A stretch of 64,000 bases of DNA from Paracoccaceae bacterium (GCA_014872815.1 WKFK01000005.1:1-64000), one strand, 5' to 3'. Shown: positions 21,180 to 29,906, counted from the stretch's first letter. The notes: generated by a model from the sequence alone, not told the origin. Translations and numbers: made by a program.

Positions 21180-23546
21180 TCAGAAGTCCTGCCACAGGTC
21201 CATGTCGACTGCCGCATTGCCATGTGCGGCCATTGGCGGCGCAGGGCGTTTCGGCGCTGGTTTCGGCTCGTCCTGAGCGGGTGCGACCTGTGGCTCTGGC
21301 GCCGGGCTGCTTGGCGCGGAGGCCACCTCCGGCGTTTCATCAACCAACGTGGCATCGGTTTTAAAGCTGGACACCATTGCCATCAGCTCCGAGGCATCTT
21401 TGGCCAACATTTGCCCGGCGGCAGTGGCCTCTTCAACCATGGCCGCGTTCGCCTGCGTCACCTGATCCAACTGCACCACACTGGAGTTGATCTCCGCCAG
21501 ACCGGCAGATTGATCCGTAGCGCTCCGGGCGATTTCAGACACGAGTGACGAGATATTGTTTACCCGCTCAGTGATGCTGGTGAGCGCCTCTCCGGCTTTC
21601 CCAACAAGCACCACGCCGCTTTCAACCTGCTGCGTACTGGCGCTGATCAACTCTTTGATCTCACTGGCCGCGTCAGAAGACTTAAGCGCCAGCGCCCGCA
21701 CCTCCGAGGCCACAACCGCAAATCCACGTCCTGCGTCCCCCGCCCGCGCGGCTTCCACACCGGCGTTCAATGCCAACAAGTTGGTTTGGAAGGCGATGTC
21801 ATCAATCACGCCGATGATCTGCGAGATATGGCGCGAACCTTCCTCGATCTCGGTCATAGCCGACACTGCATCCCGCACAACTTCGCCACTGACTTCCGCT
21901 TCACTACGGGCTTCAGACACGACGCTCTCTACGTTCCGTGTCCCTTCCGCCGCGGCCTGCACATTGGAGGTCATTTCCTTCAACGCCGCAGCGGTTTCTT
22001 CCAGCGTTGCCGCCTGATTTTCTGTCCGTTGTGACAGATCTAGGGATGACTGGCTGATCTCCGCTGCCCCACTCTTGATGCTGTCAGCAGACTCCACCAC
22101 TTGCGACACGGTTGCGTTCAACTGGTGAACGGTCTTGTTGAAGTCCTGACGCAAGGCGTCATGTTCGGCACCAAACGGCTCCTCAATCGTGCGTGCAAAG
22201 TCACCTTGAGACAGCTGTCCCAGACCTGCGCTCAGCTTTTTAACCACACCTTCTTGCTCACGCGCGGCGATGGCCCGCTGCGCTTCGGCGTCTTTGGCTT
22301 TCTTTAGGTCGCCGCGCATCGCCACAAGGGTTTTGCCCAGATTGCCAATCTCGTCCCCGCGTTCGGCAGTGGCCACATCGGTGTCAAAGTCGCCGCCGGA
22401 GATTTGCTCCATATCGCCACAGATTTCATTCAACGGACGGGTGATGGAACGGGCAAACATCCAGCCAAAGACCGACAGAACCGCCGTCAACAGTACACTG
22501 ACAGCGATCAGGATTTGCCCCTGCGCCCACACAGGGCCCATGGTTTCAGTGACATCCTGCTCAGCCACAATGGCCCAGTTGGCGTAGTCCAGCTCAAGCG
22601 GCTTGGCATAAGTCACCACCTGCTGACCGTTCAAACCTTCATCCACTTCATACACGCTGTGCCCGGCAAGCGCCTCTTCGATGTGGTGGGTCATGGGCAG
22701 TTGATCGAGCACCTGAAAGTCGCCTTCAAAGCGCGACGACGTGCGCGCAAGCCCATCTTCGCCCACAATGAAAATCTGTGTGGTTTCGCCCAGCCCAAGG
22801 CTGCTGTTGGCAATTTCGCCCATCATTTCGACTGGGATTTGTAACGCAACAACCCCCAGAAGCGCATTGTCTGCGCCACGCACCGGCGAGGCAATAAACG
22901 CCGCCGCAGCGCCATTGCTTGGCGCATAGGGGGTCATGTCGTCAAAATGCATGCTCCGATCCGCTCCATTCAACGCGGATTTATACACGCGTGCCAGGCC
23001 ACTGTCCTTATAAGCTCCGGACGCCAGGTTGGTGGCATAGTCTACTTCCTTAAACACCGAATAGACGATGTCGCCTGCCGGGTTGATCAGGAAGGCGTCA
23101 TAATAGCCCTTGGTCTCAATCAAGGTGCGCAGGCCCGGGTGATACAGCGCATGATCCGAATGATAGGCCGCATCCCCCTGCGCCCGATCCAACAGATGTT
23201 TAGAGCCAACCGCATTTGGGTTGCCGTCAATATAAGCCTGCGTCAACTCAGACTGTGCGTCTCCGCCCAACGCGCCCCACGACTCTTCAAAGTCGGCCAA
23301 AGCGTTGGCCGTAGCCGAAGACACCGCCAAAGACTCCAGATCTGCTTCAACACCTTTCAACATCTGCCGCACGGCAAATCGCCGATCCGAGATCATAGAG
23401 AACATCTGGTTCTCGACCGCGGAGAAAGCATATTTCTGTAGCGCAAAAAGGCTGACGGTGATCAATCCAGCAGCAAGTAAGACGCTAAAACCGACAATAA
23501 AAATCGGCAGTTTTTTGGAGAGCGGAATAGAGTTGAGGCGTGGCAT
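21180..23546 (-). CDS. Methyl-accepting chemotaxis protein with periplasmic sensor and C-terminal CheR-type pentapeptide
   Basis: A 788-residue transmembrane chemoreceptor. TM1 spans about residues 13-35 ([15 protein letters not shown]...), a large periplasmic region of about 300 residues follows that looks like a double-Cache sensor ([35 protein letters not shown]), then TM2 ([20 protein letters not shown]), two HAMP-like segments, and the signalling hairpin with tip [16 protein letters not shown]. The tail is Pro/Ala-rich and ends LWQDF, fitting the x-W-x-x-F tether of CheR/CheB. AGGACC lies upstream of the ATG. No che genes are nearby, so it is an orphan receptor; the ligand is unknown. 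Confidence 0.93.
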   Translation of the reverse strand: MPRLNSIPLSKKLPIFIVGFSVLLAAGLITVSLFALQKYAFSAVENQMFSMISDRRFAVRQMLKGVEADLESLAVSSATANALADFEESWGALGGDAQSELTQAYIDGNPNAVGSKHLLDRAQGDAAYHSDHALYHPGLRTLIETKGYYDAFLINPAGDIVYSVFKEVDYATNLASGAYKDSGLARVYKSALNGADRSMHFDDMTPYAPSNGAAAAFIASPVRGADNALLGVVALQIPVEMMGEIANSSLGLGETTQIFIVGEDGLARTSSRFEGDFQVLDQLPMTHHIEEALAGHSVYEVDEGLNGQQVVTYAKPLELDYANWAIVAEQDVTETMGPVWAQGQILIAVSVLLTAVLSVFGWMFARSITRPLNEICGDMEQISGGDFDTDVATAERGDEIGNLGKTLVAMRGDLKKAKDAEAQRAIAAREQEGVVKKLSAGLGQLSQGDFARTIEEPFGAEHDALRQDFNKTVHQLNATVSQVVESADSIKSGAAEISQSSLDLSQRTENQAATLEETAAALKEMTSNVQAAAEGTRNVESVVSEARSEAEVSGEVVRDAVSAMTEIEEGSRHISQIIGVIDDIAFQTNLLALNAGVEAARAGDAGRGFAVVASEVRALALKSSDAASEIKELISASTQQVESGVVLVGKAGEALTSITERVNNISSLVSEIARSATDQSAGLAEINSSVVQLDQVTQANAAMVEEATAAGQMLAKDASELMAMVSSFKTDATLVDETPEVASAPSSPAPEPQVAPAQDEPKPAPKRPAPPMAAHGNAAVDMDLWQDF

Positions 23547-23856
23547 TAGTGGTCCTATTGCTTGTCCTTAGGTCACTTCACAACTGGGCCAAAGGACTTA
23601 ACAAAGGCCAAAGGCAAGTTGCTAAGCACCAGTAATTGCGGAAAAACACCCGCTAAAGGAGAGCTTCCTCCTTCCCAGGGTCACGCTTAAGTTTTTCAAG
23701 AAAGCAAATTAAATCGCGAAGCGTCCGCGGAGCCAAAAAGCCCCCTGATTATTCTATAAGCGGTTTGCGAACGAGAATCGTACATCTATGAACCAATACA
23801 GTTCATAGGCAAACGGCCCACCGCTCAGAACGCCGTGTCGCGCGTAGTTACTGCGA
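23547..23856. other. Gene-free region upstream of the chemoreceptor
   Basis: This 310-bp stretch between the chemoreceptor start and the end of the next minus-strand gene holds no convincing coding sequence. It is more AT-rich than its surroundings in 23685-23790 and should contain the chemoreceptor promoter, but I cannot name boxes. Confidence 0.3.
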
Positions 23857-24093
23857 TCAATGCAAGCTCAGCAGAACTTCGATATCACGTGGAGCCAAAC
23901 CCTGCATCAAGTGGTGTTCCTCCTGCACCAACTTGGCATCGCCATCAATATAGGCCCGCATCAAGACTGCAATCTGACTGGTGGATTGGTAGTACAGGTT
24001 CGGGTCCAAACAGCTCAGCTCAGACAACAGACGCTGCAACAGCACCTTGCGCTTTTCCCCATCCAGGTCTTTCCTTTTCTCATGCAATGCCAT
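23857..24093 (-). CDS. Small uncharacterised protein (78 aa)
   Basis: A 78-residue soluble protein of unknown function: charged N-terminus (MALHEKRKDLDGEKRKVLLQ), then LLSELSCLDPNLYYQSTSQ and a C-terminal segment GLAPRDIEVLLSLH. The ATG at 24093 has AAGAGGT seven bases upstream, the main support for it being a real gene. The sequence is helix-rich with no membrane span or recognisable domain. It is divergent from the 206-aa unknown gene, with an inverted repeat between them. No function assigned. Confidence 0.55.
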   Translation of the reverse strand: MALHEKRKDLDGEKRKVLLQRLLSELSCLDPNLYYQSTSQIAVLMRAYIDGDAKLVQEEHHLMQGLAPRDIEVLLSLH

Positions 24094-24190
24094 TCCAGAC
24101 CTCTTTGATTTGCCACATCTCTTAACACCTACGCCGCGACCGCTCCCTTGGATGCAAAAGAACGATGAGTGAGCCAACGGCCTCAGGTGC

Positions 24191-24212
24191 CACGTATTCT
24201 GAGAGATACGTG
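24191..24212. promoter_or_regulatory. Inverted repeat between divergent unknown genes
   Basis: CACGTAT (24191-24197) and ATACGTG (24206-24212) form a 7-bp perfect inverted repeat with an 8-base spacer. It lies 22 bp before the start of the 206-aa gene and 97 bp before the 78-aa gene. It could be an operator for a dimeric regulator or an mRNA hairpin. Confidence 0.4.
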
Positions 24213-24234
24213 ATTCTTCGAAAGGCGCCCTTTT

Positions 24235-24855
24235 ATGCTCTGGAAACGCACTCGCCGTTCAAGGTCTCAAAGGTCAAATGGGCAGGATCGCGCAGCCCAA
24301 TCTGCGCACTTTGACCTCCACGACATCCTCACGACCATAGACAAGGACCCCTACCTGGCCGTGGTCGATGCCGAGCGCCAGATCCTCTCCGTCTTTGATG
24401 ATCTGCGCTTTGATCGATCAGACGCAGACATTATGGCTGGCCCCATGCGATCCCATATAGCGCTGCGCTTGGCCCCGTTTGGCTTCCGGCAAGTGTCCGG
24501 GCACGTGATTGAGAACACGGCACAGGACATACGGATGATCATCCCCAAGTTCCGCGCGCTTGGAGAATCCCCATTTGACGCTATCCGCTATGCCCCACGC
24601 CGCCCGCAGGATTTTCATATCCTGACCCCGACACAAGCCGCATGTCAGGTGATCGACACTTATCCCTTGGAAGAGGCGCAGGACCGTATTCTGAAATTGA
24701 TCCAGAAACACCCGATCAATATTTATCGCATCCTTGATTTCATGGACCGCTCCGACAGACACATGGCCTTCCGCCCGGTGCTCGGCCACCTGAAATTTGT
24801 GCAACGCACCGCCATTCGCTCAGAACCGCTCTGTCGCCGGCGTGCTTTGCGGTAA
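24235..24855 (+). CDS. Uncharacterised protein (206 aa)
   Basis: A 206-residue basic protein with no signal peptide, membrane span or motif that I recognise. It starts with an Arg/Ser-rich stretch (MLWKRTRRSRSQRSNGQDR), then a globular-looking region: DILTTIDKDPYLAVVDAERQ, an Arg-rich middle DAIRYAPRRPQDFHIL, and IQKHPINIYRILDFMDRSDR near the C-terminus. AAAGG lies about 11 bases upstream of the ATG. Codon use is like its neighbours. It is bounded downstream by the rplA terminator on the opposite strand. Function unknown. Confidence 0.7.
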   Translation: MLWKRTRRSRSQRSNGQDRAAQSAHFDLHDILTTIDKDPYLAVVDAERQILSVFDDLRFDRSDADIMAGPMRSHIALRLAPFGFRQVSGHVIENTAQDIRMIIPKFRALGESPFDAIRYAPRRPQDFHILTPTQAACQVIDTYPLEEAQDRILKLIQKHPINIYRILDFMDRSDRHMAFRPVLGHLKFVQRTAIRSEPLCRRRALR

Positions 24856-24867
24856 ACGTTGCCGCAA

Positions 24868-24898
24868 AGAAAAAGGGCGCCCCGCCGGGACGCCCTCA
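24868..24898 (-). terminator. Rho-independent terminator after rplA
   Basis: Minus strand: AGGGCGTCCC pairs with GGGCGCCCT around a GCC(G) loop, then TTTTTC. It is 22 bp beyond the rplA stop, so rplKA ends here and is not continuous with rplJL. Confidence 0.88.
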
Positions 24899-24920
24899 AA
24901 TCTCTCAAGATCCGATGATC

Positions 24921-25619
24921 TTACTGTGCGGATGCGTTGTCCACGTTGATGGTCACGCCTGGGCCCATGGTGGAGCTCAGAGCGATCTTCTTCACGTAGG
25001 CACCTTTTGCGCCAGCAGGCTTGGCTTTCAGAACCGCGTCCATGAAGGCACGTACGTTCTCAACCAGCTTGTCCTCACCGAAAGAGGCTTTGCCAACGCC
25101 AGCGTGCACAACACCGGCTTTTTCGACTTTAAACTGAACTTCGCCACCTTTGGCGTTTTTCACAGCGTCAGCCACATCCATGGTCACGGTGCCAACTTTT
25201 GGGTTTGGCATCAGGTTGCGTGGGCCAAGAACTTTACCCAGACGACCAACAACCGGCATCATGTCAGGAGTCGCGATGCAGCGATCAAAGTCGATGGTGC
25301 CGCCCTGAACGGTTTCCATCAGGTCTTCTGCACCAACGATGTCCGCGCCAGCTGCCTGTGCTTCTTCGGCTTTTGGGCCACGTGCGAAAACCGCAACGCG
25401 CACGGTTTTACCGGTGCCGTTAGGCAGACCAACAACGCCGCGCACCATCTGGTCTGCGTGACGTGGGTCAACACCCAGCTGAACGGCGATTTCAACGGTT
25501 TCGTCGAATTTCGCTTTGGCGTTGCCTTTGACCAGAGCAACAGCTTCTTCAACGGTCAGGTTGGATTTGCCAGCGAACGCTTCGCGCGCTGCGGCAGTAC
25601 GTTTACCAAGCTTAGCCAT
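24921..25619 (-). CDS. rplA: 50S ribosomal protein L1
   Basis: L1-stalk protein that binds 23S rRNA and helps E-site tRNA release; 232 residues. Landmarks are [54 protein letters not shown] and the C-terminal [13 protein letters not shown]. Its ATG overlaps the rplK stop by one base (TAATG), giving translational coupling. In E. coli L1 represses translation of its own rplKA mRNA; that is family knowledge, not seen here. Confidence 0.98.
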   Translation of the reverse strand: MAKLGKRTAAAREAFAGKSNLTVEEAVALVKGNAKAKFDETVEIAVQLGVDPRHADQMVRGVVGLPNGTGKTVRVAVFARGPKAEEAQAAGADIVGAEDLMETVQGGTIDFDRCIATPDMMPVVGRLGKVLGPRNLMPNPKVGTVTMDVADAVKNAKGGEVQFKVEKAGVVHAGVGKASFGEDKLVENVRAFMDAVLKAKPAGAKGAYVKKIALSSTMGPGVTINVDNASAQ

Positions 25620-26044
25620 TACTTCACCTCGATGCCCATGGAACGCGCGGAACCAAGGATGATCTGCATAGCAGCATCGATGTCGTTTGCGTTCAGGTCT
25701 TTCATTTTCGCTTCGGCGATTTCTTTCACCTGAGCGGCAGTCACGGAACCTACGGTCTCACGACCTGGCAGGTTTGCACCGGATTTCAGCTTGGCAGCCT
25801 TCTTCAGGTAGTAAGACGCAGGTGGCGTCTTGATGTCCATGGTGAAGGACTTGTCCTGATAGTAGGTGATCACGGTTGGGCAAGGCGCACCTGGCTCCAT
25901 GTCCTGTGTCTTGGCGTTGAACGCCTTACAGAATTCCATGATGTTGATGCCGCGCTGACCCAGCGCCGGACCGACGGGAGGGGAAGGGTTGGCTTGACCT
26001 GCAGGAACCTGCAGCTTCATTGTACCAGCAAGCTTCTTAGCCAT
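25619..26044 (-). CDS. rplK: 50S ribosomal protein L11
   Basis: Component of the GTPase-associated centre of the 50S subunit; 141 residues, the standard length. Typical sequence includes [37 protein letters not shown] and the C-terminal RNA-binding domain ending [20 protein letters not shown]. It is first of the rplK-rplA pair, with a TTTCCT-complement (AGGAAAACC) ribosome binding site upstream of the ATG. nusG, normally directly upstream, is 2.8 kb away. Confidence 0.98.
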   Translation of the reverse strand: MAKKLAGTMKLQVPAGQANPSPPVGPALGQRGINIMEFCKAFNAKTQDMEPGAPCPTVITYYQDKSFTMDIKTPPASYYLKKAAKLKSGANLPGRETVGSVTAAQVKEIAEAKMKDLNANDIDAAMQIILGSARSMGIEVK

Positions 26045-26205
26045 TTGGTTTTCCTTTCAACATAGGCGAAACGCGTTCCGCCCGGTTTGTGTTGCGTGGT
26101 CCGATCCGGCATCGCGATGCCTAAGACCTCCCACGAGAGAATCTCGCCCGAAGACGATAGAGGGGCGTTTAGGCTTGTTTTGATGGCTTGGCAAGGGGGA
26201 GGAAG

Positions 26206-26667
26206 TTATTCCACTTCAAAACACTTCCGCACCTTTGCGTCATCCTGCGCAAAGGTCTCAAACCCCATCGAGTCATAGTAGGCCAAAGCGTCCGGGCTCT
26301 TTGCGCCGATGCTGGCCTCAATCTTCTGTAGCCCCGCCTTCTCGGCCGCAGCGCGCGTGGCAACAAACAAGTTCCGCCCCACCCCGCGCCGCGCGGCCTT
26401 TGGGTTTACATGCGTACCAATGATCCCCCAGCCCGGTTCTACACCGTAGGGATTGCCCTCCGTGGCCCGCAGTAAAATCTGGATACCCAGCAAGCTACCG
26501 TCTGCATCTTCAGCCACCGAACAGGCAATGTTGTCTGCATGACCAATGTAGACATCACGTACAAAATCCTCATCAGCTGGCAACCGACGCTTTCCCAGTG
26601 CCACCAATGCCCGAAGGAACGCACTCACCTCAGCGGCATCCGCCGCTCTAGCCTCCCGGATTATCAT
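26206..26667 (-). CDS. GNAT-family N-acetyltransferase
   Basis: A 153-residue acetyl-CoA-dependent acyltransferase. The fold runs from MIIREARAADAAEVSAFLRA through GWGIIGTHVNPKAARRGVGR, whose RRGVGRNLF is the acetyl-CoA pyrophosphate-binding loop (Q/R-x-x-G-x-G/A), to SPDALAYYDSMGFETF, the usual C-terminal GNAT pattern. The start at 26667 is set by a near-perfect GAAGGAGG six to seven bases upstream. It is isolated between rplK and the AhpD-like gene. Substrate unknown. Confidence 0.88.
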   Translation of the reverse strand: MIIREARAADAAEVSAFLRALVALGKRRLPADEDFVRDVYIGHADNIACSVAEDADGSLLGIQILLRATEGNPYGVEPGWGIIGTHVNPKAARRGVGRNLFVATRAAAEKAGLQKIEASIGAKSPDALAYYDSMGFETFAQDDAKVRKCFEVE

Positions 26668-26743
26668 CTGTGCCCCTCCTTCGTTTACTCCCCCCAAACC
26701 ATCCCCACCTCAACCGGAAGATGCAAGCGGTGATACACACACA

Positions 26744-26778
26744 AAAGCCCCCGCAGTTACCTGCGAGGGCCTCTTTTG
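26744..26778 (-). terminator. Rho-independent terminator after the AhpD-like gene
   Basis: Minus strand: GCCCTCGCAG pairs with CTGCGGGGGC around GTAA, followed by TTTTG. It lies 12 bp beyond the stop codon at 26790. Confidence 0.85.
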
Positions 26779-26789
26779 ATTAGATCCGC

Positions 26790-27353
26790 TTAGGCCGCCT
26801 TATCCGTCCGGCTCCAGGCAAACTGCTGGAACGCCGGATCCACAGCGGTTTGCGCTACGTGGTTGGTGTAATTGCTCAGCACTTTCTGAGACAGGCCCAG
26901 AATGATCTCCAACACCTGCTGCGAGCCATACCCCACCGCATAGAACGCCTCAAATTCCGCTGGCGTCGCGTTGCCACGCCCACGCGTCAGCGCCAGTGTA
27001 AAGGTCCGCAGCGCTTCCAGCTTTGGATCGGCCAAAGGGGTCTCGTCCCGCAGCGCGTCGATCACATCCTGAGCAACGCCCATGGAGTGCGCGATGCCGG
27101 TGTGGGCGGGCACACAGTAGTGGCACTCATGCTCCACATTGATCGATTGCCACACCACCGTCAGCTCGGTGTTGTCAAAACTGGTGCTGACAAATGCCTC
27201 ATGGGTGCGCTGGTAAGTCTCCAGCAACTGCGGCGCATCGGCCATCACCTGATAGAGACCCGGCAGGAAACCATAGGCCTTCTCTGAAGCAATCAAACGC
27301 TCCTTAGCTGCTTCAGGTGCTGTCTCTGCGGTGTGGCGGGGAAAATTGGTCAT
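26790..27353 (-). CDS. Carboxymuconolactone decarboxylase/AhpD-like protein
   Basis: A 187-residue alpha-helical protein of the AhpD-like/CMD superfamily. The redox motif is NVEHECHYCVPAH, with the paired cysteines of a CxxC and a histidine four residues on, as in AhpD-type alkylhydroperoxidases, followed by TGIAHSMGVAQDVIDALRD. Such proteins reduce peroxides or partner with peroxiredoxins. The ATG at 27353 has AAAGGA nine bases upstream. It is divergent from a TetR-family gene, with two palindromic operators between, so it is very probably the target of that repressor. Its substrate is unknown. Confidence 0.85.
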   Translation of the reverse strand: MTNFPRHTAETAPEAAKERLIASEKAYGFLPGLYQVMADAPQLLETYQRTHEAFVSTSFDNTELTVVWQSINVEHECHYCVPAHTGIAHSMGVAQDVIDALRDETPLADPKLEALRTFTLALTRGRGNATPAEFEAFYAVGYGSQQVLEIILGLSQKVLSNYTNHVAQTAVDPAFQQFAWSRTDKAA

Positions 27354-27400
27354 CGTCGTGTCCTTTGTAAAATCATCAACGTGACTGTCATATGGGCAAC

Positions 27401-27440
27401 TTGAGTGATCACTCAAGAAGGGTTTTGAGCGATCACTCAA
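27401..27440. promoter_or_regulatory. Tandem palindromic operators of the TetR-type regulator
   Basis: Two 16-bp palindromes lie in the divergent promoter region: TTGAGTGATCACTCAA (27401-27416, perfect) and TTGAGCGATCACTCAA (27425-27440, one mismatched pair). Their centres are 24 bp apart. They are 48 bp from the AhpD-like start and 45 bp from the TetR start, ideal for dual repression by one regulator binding as two dimers. Confidence 0.85.
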
Positions 27441-27484
27441 GTGTGACCTTGGCTTTACCCCGCACCGTGGTTACATAAAGCGCT

Positions 27485-28069
27485 ATGAATGTGAGCCACG
27501 ATAAAAATGCGGCGCTTGATCAGGCGCTGGAATTGTTCTGGACCAAGGGCTACGCCTCCACGTCGCTCAAGGACCTGGAGCGCGCCACTGGCATGCATCC
27601 CGGCTCGCTCTATGCCGCCTTTGGCAGCAAAGCGAAGCTCTACTGTCTCAGCCTGGAACGCTACGCCACACGTCTGAATCACTTGCGCGCCGAGCTGCAG
27701 GCGCAGGCAGGGTCGCCTTTGGAAGGGTTGGCACAGTTCATCCTGCGCGCACACCCGCTGTCGGATGCCAACGCCCCGCTGCCGGTTTGCTATCTGGTGA
27801 AAGCGACGCTGGAGACCAGTCAGGGCAATCAGGCAATCGAAGACAAGCTTTCAGAGCTGCTCACCCAGAATGACGCCATCTTTGCCGATGTGTTTCAACA
27901 GGCCATCGACGCCGGTGAACTGCCCGCGCACAGCGATGCGGCAAAGCTGGCCCGGCAGTTGAGCGCGGATCTGGCGGGGTTGTGCTTCTACGCGTTGCGG
28001 GAAAAGGATGCTGAGGTGATCAAGGACATGGTCGGCGATCTGGCGACGCGTGTTCGCACGCAGCACTGA
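27485..28069 (+). CDS. TetR/AcrR-family transcriptional regulator
   Basis: A 194-residue repressor. The N-terminal helix-turn-helix reads ALDQALELFWTKGYASTSLK (TetR helix 1-2) and DLERATGMHPGSLYAAFGSK, the classical TetR recognition-helix pattern ending in the Y-x-x-F-x-x-K motif. The C-terminal ligand domain contains CYLVKATLETSQGNQ and fits the YezE/NemR-like subfamily that senses electrophiles or aromatic compounds, but this is inference. It is divergent from the AhpD-like gene, with the operators in the 131-bp gap, and is likely autoregulated. Ligand unknown. Confidence 0.92.
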   Translation: MNVSHDKNAALDQALELFWTKGYASTSLKDLERATGMHPGSLYAAFGSKAKLYCLSLERYATRLNHLRAELQAQAGSPLEGLAQFILRAHPLSDANAPLPVCYLVKATLETSQGNQAIEDKLSELLTQNDAIFADVFQQAIDAGELPAHSDAAKLARQLSADLAGLCFYALREKDAEVIKDMVGDLATRVRTQH

Positions 28070-28102
28070 CTGCGCCGCAATCTCATAAAACCACCTGAAG
28101 CG

Positions 28103-28720
28103 CTACACCCACCGCCGCACACGTTGTGAATAGTCCGCATAGCGCGCGCCAAACCTTGCTACCATGTGCCGCTCTTCCAGCAGCATTTGATGATAGACCG
28201 CGATCAGGCCCACGATCAGGCACGAAGCCGAAAAACAACTTGGCAAGGCCAGCCAAAACCCAAATTGCGCAAGCATCACGCCAAGAAAGGCAGGATTGCG
28301 CGAAAACCGATACGGCCCGGTCTCCAAAAGCGTCTCGGGCACAGCGCCGTCAAATCCTGACCGCCAATGCCGCCCCAAGGAAAAATGGCTGACCAAAGCC
28401 AGCGCAAACCCAAAGGTCAGCAACCCCGCGCCGGTCAGAACCACCGCCGGGCGTTGCCATGCCTCCCAAAGCCCAAGGTAGGCATCAAGCCTAGGATCAA
28501 TTGCCCGCGCGAGACAAACACCCCAGATCGTGACACGGAAAGCACGAAACACCATGTGGTTCCACCAGGACGCGCAAAATCGGGTGCCGGGCAGCACAAA
28601 CTCCGCCCCCTCACGCGACTTCAAAAACGCGATCCGCGTTGTATAGAACACCGCCACAAAGGTGAAAAACCCCGCCAAATAAAAGCGGAGCGCGTCAGAA
28701 AGGGCAGCAGGAAGATCCAT
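28103..28720 (-). CDS. Isoprenylcysteine carboxyl methyltransferase (ICMT/PEMT)-like membrane protein
   Basis: A protein of about 205 residues with four to five hydrophobic spans. The C-terminal half has the family's SAM-binding pattern: HFSLGRHWRSG, then ETGPYRFSRNPAFLGVMLAQ, and EERHMVARFGARYADYSQRV near the end (the G-P-Y-x-x-x-R-N-P and E-E-x-x-x-x-x-F-G-x-x-Y motifs). Such proteins methylate lipids or prenylated groups at the membrane. The ATG at 28720 is chosen because similarity starts there; the ribosome binding site is weak, so another start is possible. Upstream extension would run into the nusG terminator. Single gene between nusG and the TetR gene. Confidence 0.75.
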   Translation of the reverse strand: MDLPAALSDALRFYLAGFFTFVAVFYTTRIAFLKSREGAEFVLPGTRFCASWWNHMVFRAFRVTIWGVCLARAIDPRLDAYLGLWEAWQRPAVVLTGAGLLTFGFALALVSHFSLGRHWRSGFDGAVPETLLETGPYRFSRNPAFLGVMLAQFGFWLALPSCFSASCLIVGLIAVYHQMLLEERHMVARFGARYADYSQRVRRWV

Positions 28721-28841
28721 AAAGCAGTCAGCGTTGTGTCTACGCCCGTCATACAACAGGCTGATGAGGTCCGAAGCCCACTGTAGATGCACCAGAGCTG
28801 GTGACAAGCCGTCCTTGCCTTGCAAGCTGCTCTTACCAAAA

Positions 28842-28869
28842 GAAAACGCCGCCCCAACGGGACGGCGCT
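28842..28869 (-). terminator. Rho-independent terminator after nusG
   Basis: Minus strand: CGCCGTCCC pairs with GGGGCGGCG around GTT, then TTTTCTTTT. It lies 24 bp beyond the nusG stop, ending secE-nusG before the downstream methyltransferase-like gene. Confidence 0.87.
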
Positions 28870-28892
28870 CGCAAATCTTCAAGTGACGCGGC

Positions 28893-29429
28893 TTACGCCT
28901 GCTTGGTCACCTGTGTGTATTCCAGCTCGACCGGAGTTTCGCGGCCAAAGATCGATACAGTCACCTTCAAGCGCTGGTTCTCTTCGTCCACTTCCTCAAC
29001 CATACCATCGAAGTCTTCGAACGGACCTTCGTTGACCTTAACCTTCTCGCCCACCTCAAAGCTGATGAGCAGCTTCGGTGTTGCGATCTCGCCTTCTTCC
29101 ACGCGGCCCAGGATGCCTTGCACCTCTGCGTCACGCATCGGCATTGGGCGGCCCTGCGGACCAAGGAAGCCGGTGACGCGGTTGATGGAGTTGATCAGGT
29201 GATAGCCCTGGTCGCTCATTTCCATGTGCACCAGCACGTAGCCCGGCATGAAGCGGCGCTCGGAGGTCACTTTCTTGCCGCGACGCACCTCGATCACTTC
29301 TTCGGTGGGCACCAGCACTTCGTCAATCTGGTCCTCAAGCCCCTGCTCTTCGACCGATGTGCGAATTGTCTCGGCGACCTTCTTTTCGAAGTTCGAAAGG
29401 ACGCTAACCGAATACCACCGTTTCGCCAT
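28893..29429 (-). CDS. nusG: Transcription termination/antitermination factor NusG
   Basis: Binds RNA polymerase, suppresses pausing, and links it to Rho or ribosomal S10; 178 residues. The NGN domain begins MAKRWYSVSVLSNFEKKVAE and includes RRFMPGYVLVHMEM; the C-terminal KOW domain has GEKVKVNEGPFEDFDGMVEE. It follows secE by 182 bp and ends in its own terminator rather than reading into rplK. No anomalies. Confidence 0.97.
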   Translation of the reverse strand: MAKRWYSVSVLSNFEKKVAETIRTSVEEQGLEDQIDEVLVPTEEVIEVRRGKKVTSERRFMPGYVLVHMEMSDQGYHLINSINRVTGFLGPQGRPMPMRDAEVQGILGRVEEGEIATPKLLISFEVGEKVKVNEGPFEDFDGMVEEVDEENQRLKVTVSIFGRETPVELEYTQVTKQA

Positions 29430-29611
29430 GTGTTCGTCTTCCCGTCATTGCCGGCCATGTGCCGGAGTGTCGTTTATCTTAGCAGTCTTCAAACAGACCA
29501 TCAGAAACAAAAAATCGGCGTGCAACTCGATTCGCCACACGCCCCGTATCTTCTAAAGCAGTGCCTAACGCCGTTGCCCCTTGATTTCAAGAGACAACCG
29601 CCGCGTGCAGC

Positions 29612-29809
29612 TTAGCCAAACAGCGACAGAATGCCCTGCAAGCCGGAGCGGATCAGGATATCCACCAGCGAGAAGAACGCAGCCGTCAGCGCCGCCATGA
29701 TGAACACCATCACGGTGGTCAGCAAAACTTCACGACGGGTCGGCCAGACCACTTTGGATACTTCCGCGCGGACCTGCTGAATGAATGTGATCGGATTGGT
29801 TTTCGCCAT
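29612..29809 (-). CDS. secE: Preprotein translocase subunit SecE
   Basis: A 65-residue single-span SecE of the short alphaproteobacterial type. The amphipathic segment NPITFIQQVRAEVSKVVWPT with the VVWPTRREVLLTT signature precedes one transmembrane helix (VMVFIMAALTAAFFSLVDIL). SecE clamps SecY in the inner-membrane translocon. It is upstream of nusG, the standard pairing. The tRNA-Trp gene often found upstream in alphaproteobacteria is not seen; instead two membrane proteins of unknown function lie there. Confidence 0.96.
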   Translation of the reverse strand: MAKTNPITFIQQVRAEVSKVVWPTRREVLLTTVMVFIMAALTAAFFSLVDILIRSGLQGILSLFG

Positions 29810-29845
29810 GACGCTTCTTCTCTGCCTTGATCAGAGGTCGACATA

Positions 29846-29876
29846 CTTGGGCCTTGCGCCGAATTCAAGGCCCAAG
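29846..29876 (-). repeat. Perfect 11-bp inverted repeat upstream of secE
   Basis: CTTGGGCCTTG (29846-29856) pairs perfectly with CAAGGCCCAAG (29866-29876) around a nine-base loop. It sits in the 97-bp gap between the 231-aa gene and secE. No T-run follows on either strand, so it is not a classical terminator; it may be a weak Rho-linked end or a leader structure. Confidence 0.5.
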
Positions 29877-29906
29877 ACCAAAGCAATCATACCTATGTTG
29901 GAGTCG

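Noticed and set aside
28721-28882. A 54-residue N-terminal extension of the ICMT-like protein
   Set aside because: It would run through the nusG terminator and has no similarity to the family; the start at 28720 fits better despite its weak ribosome binding site.
29810-29906. tRNA-Trp upstream of secE
   Set aside because: This is where many alphaproteobacteria carry it, but no cloverleaf or CCA-anticodon arm could be found in the gap.
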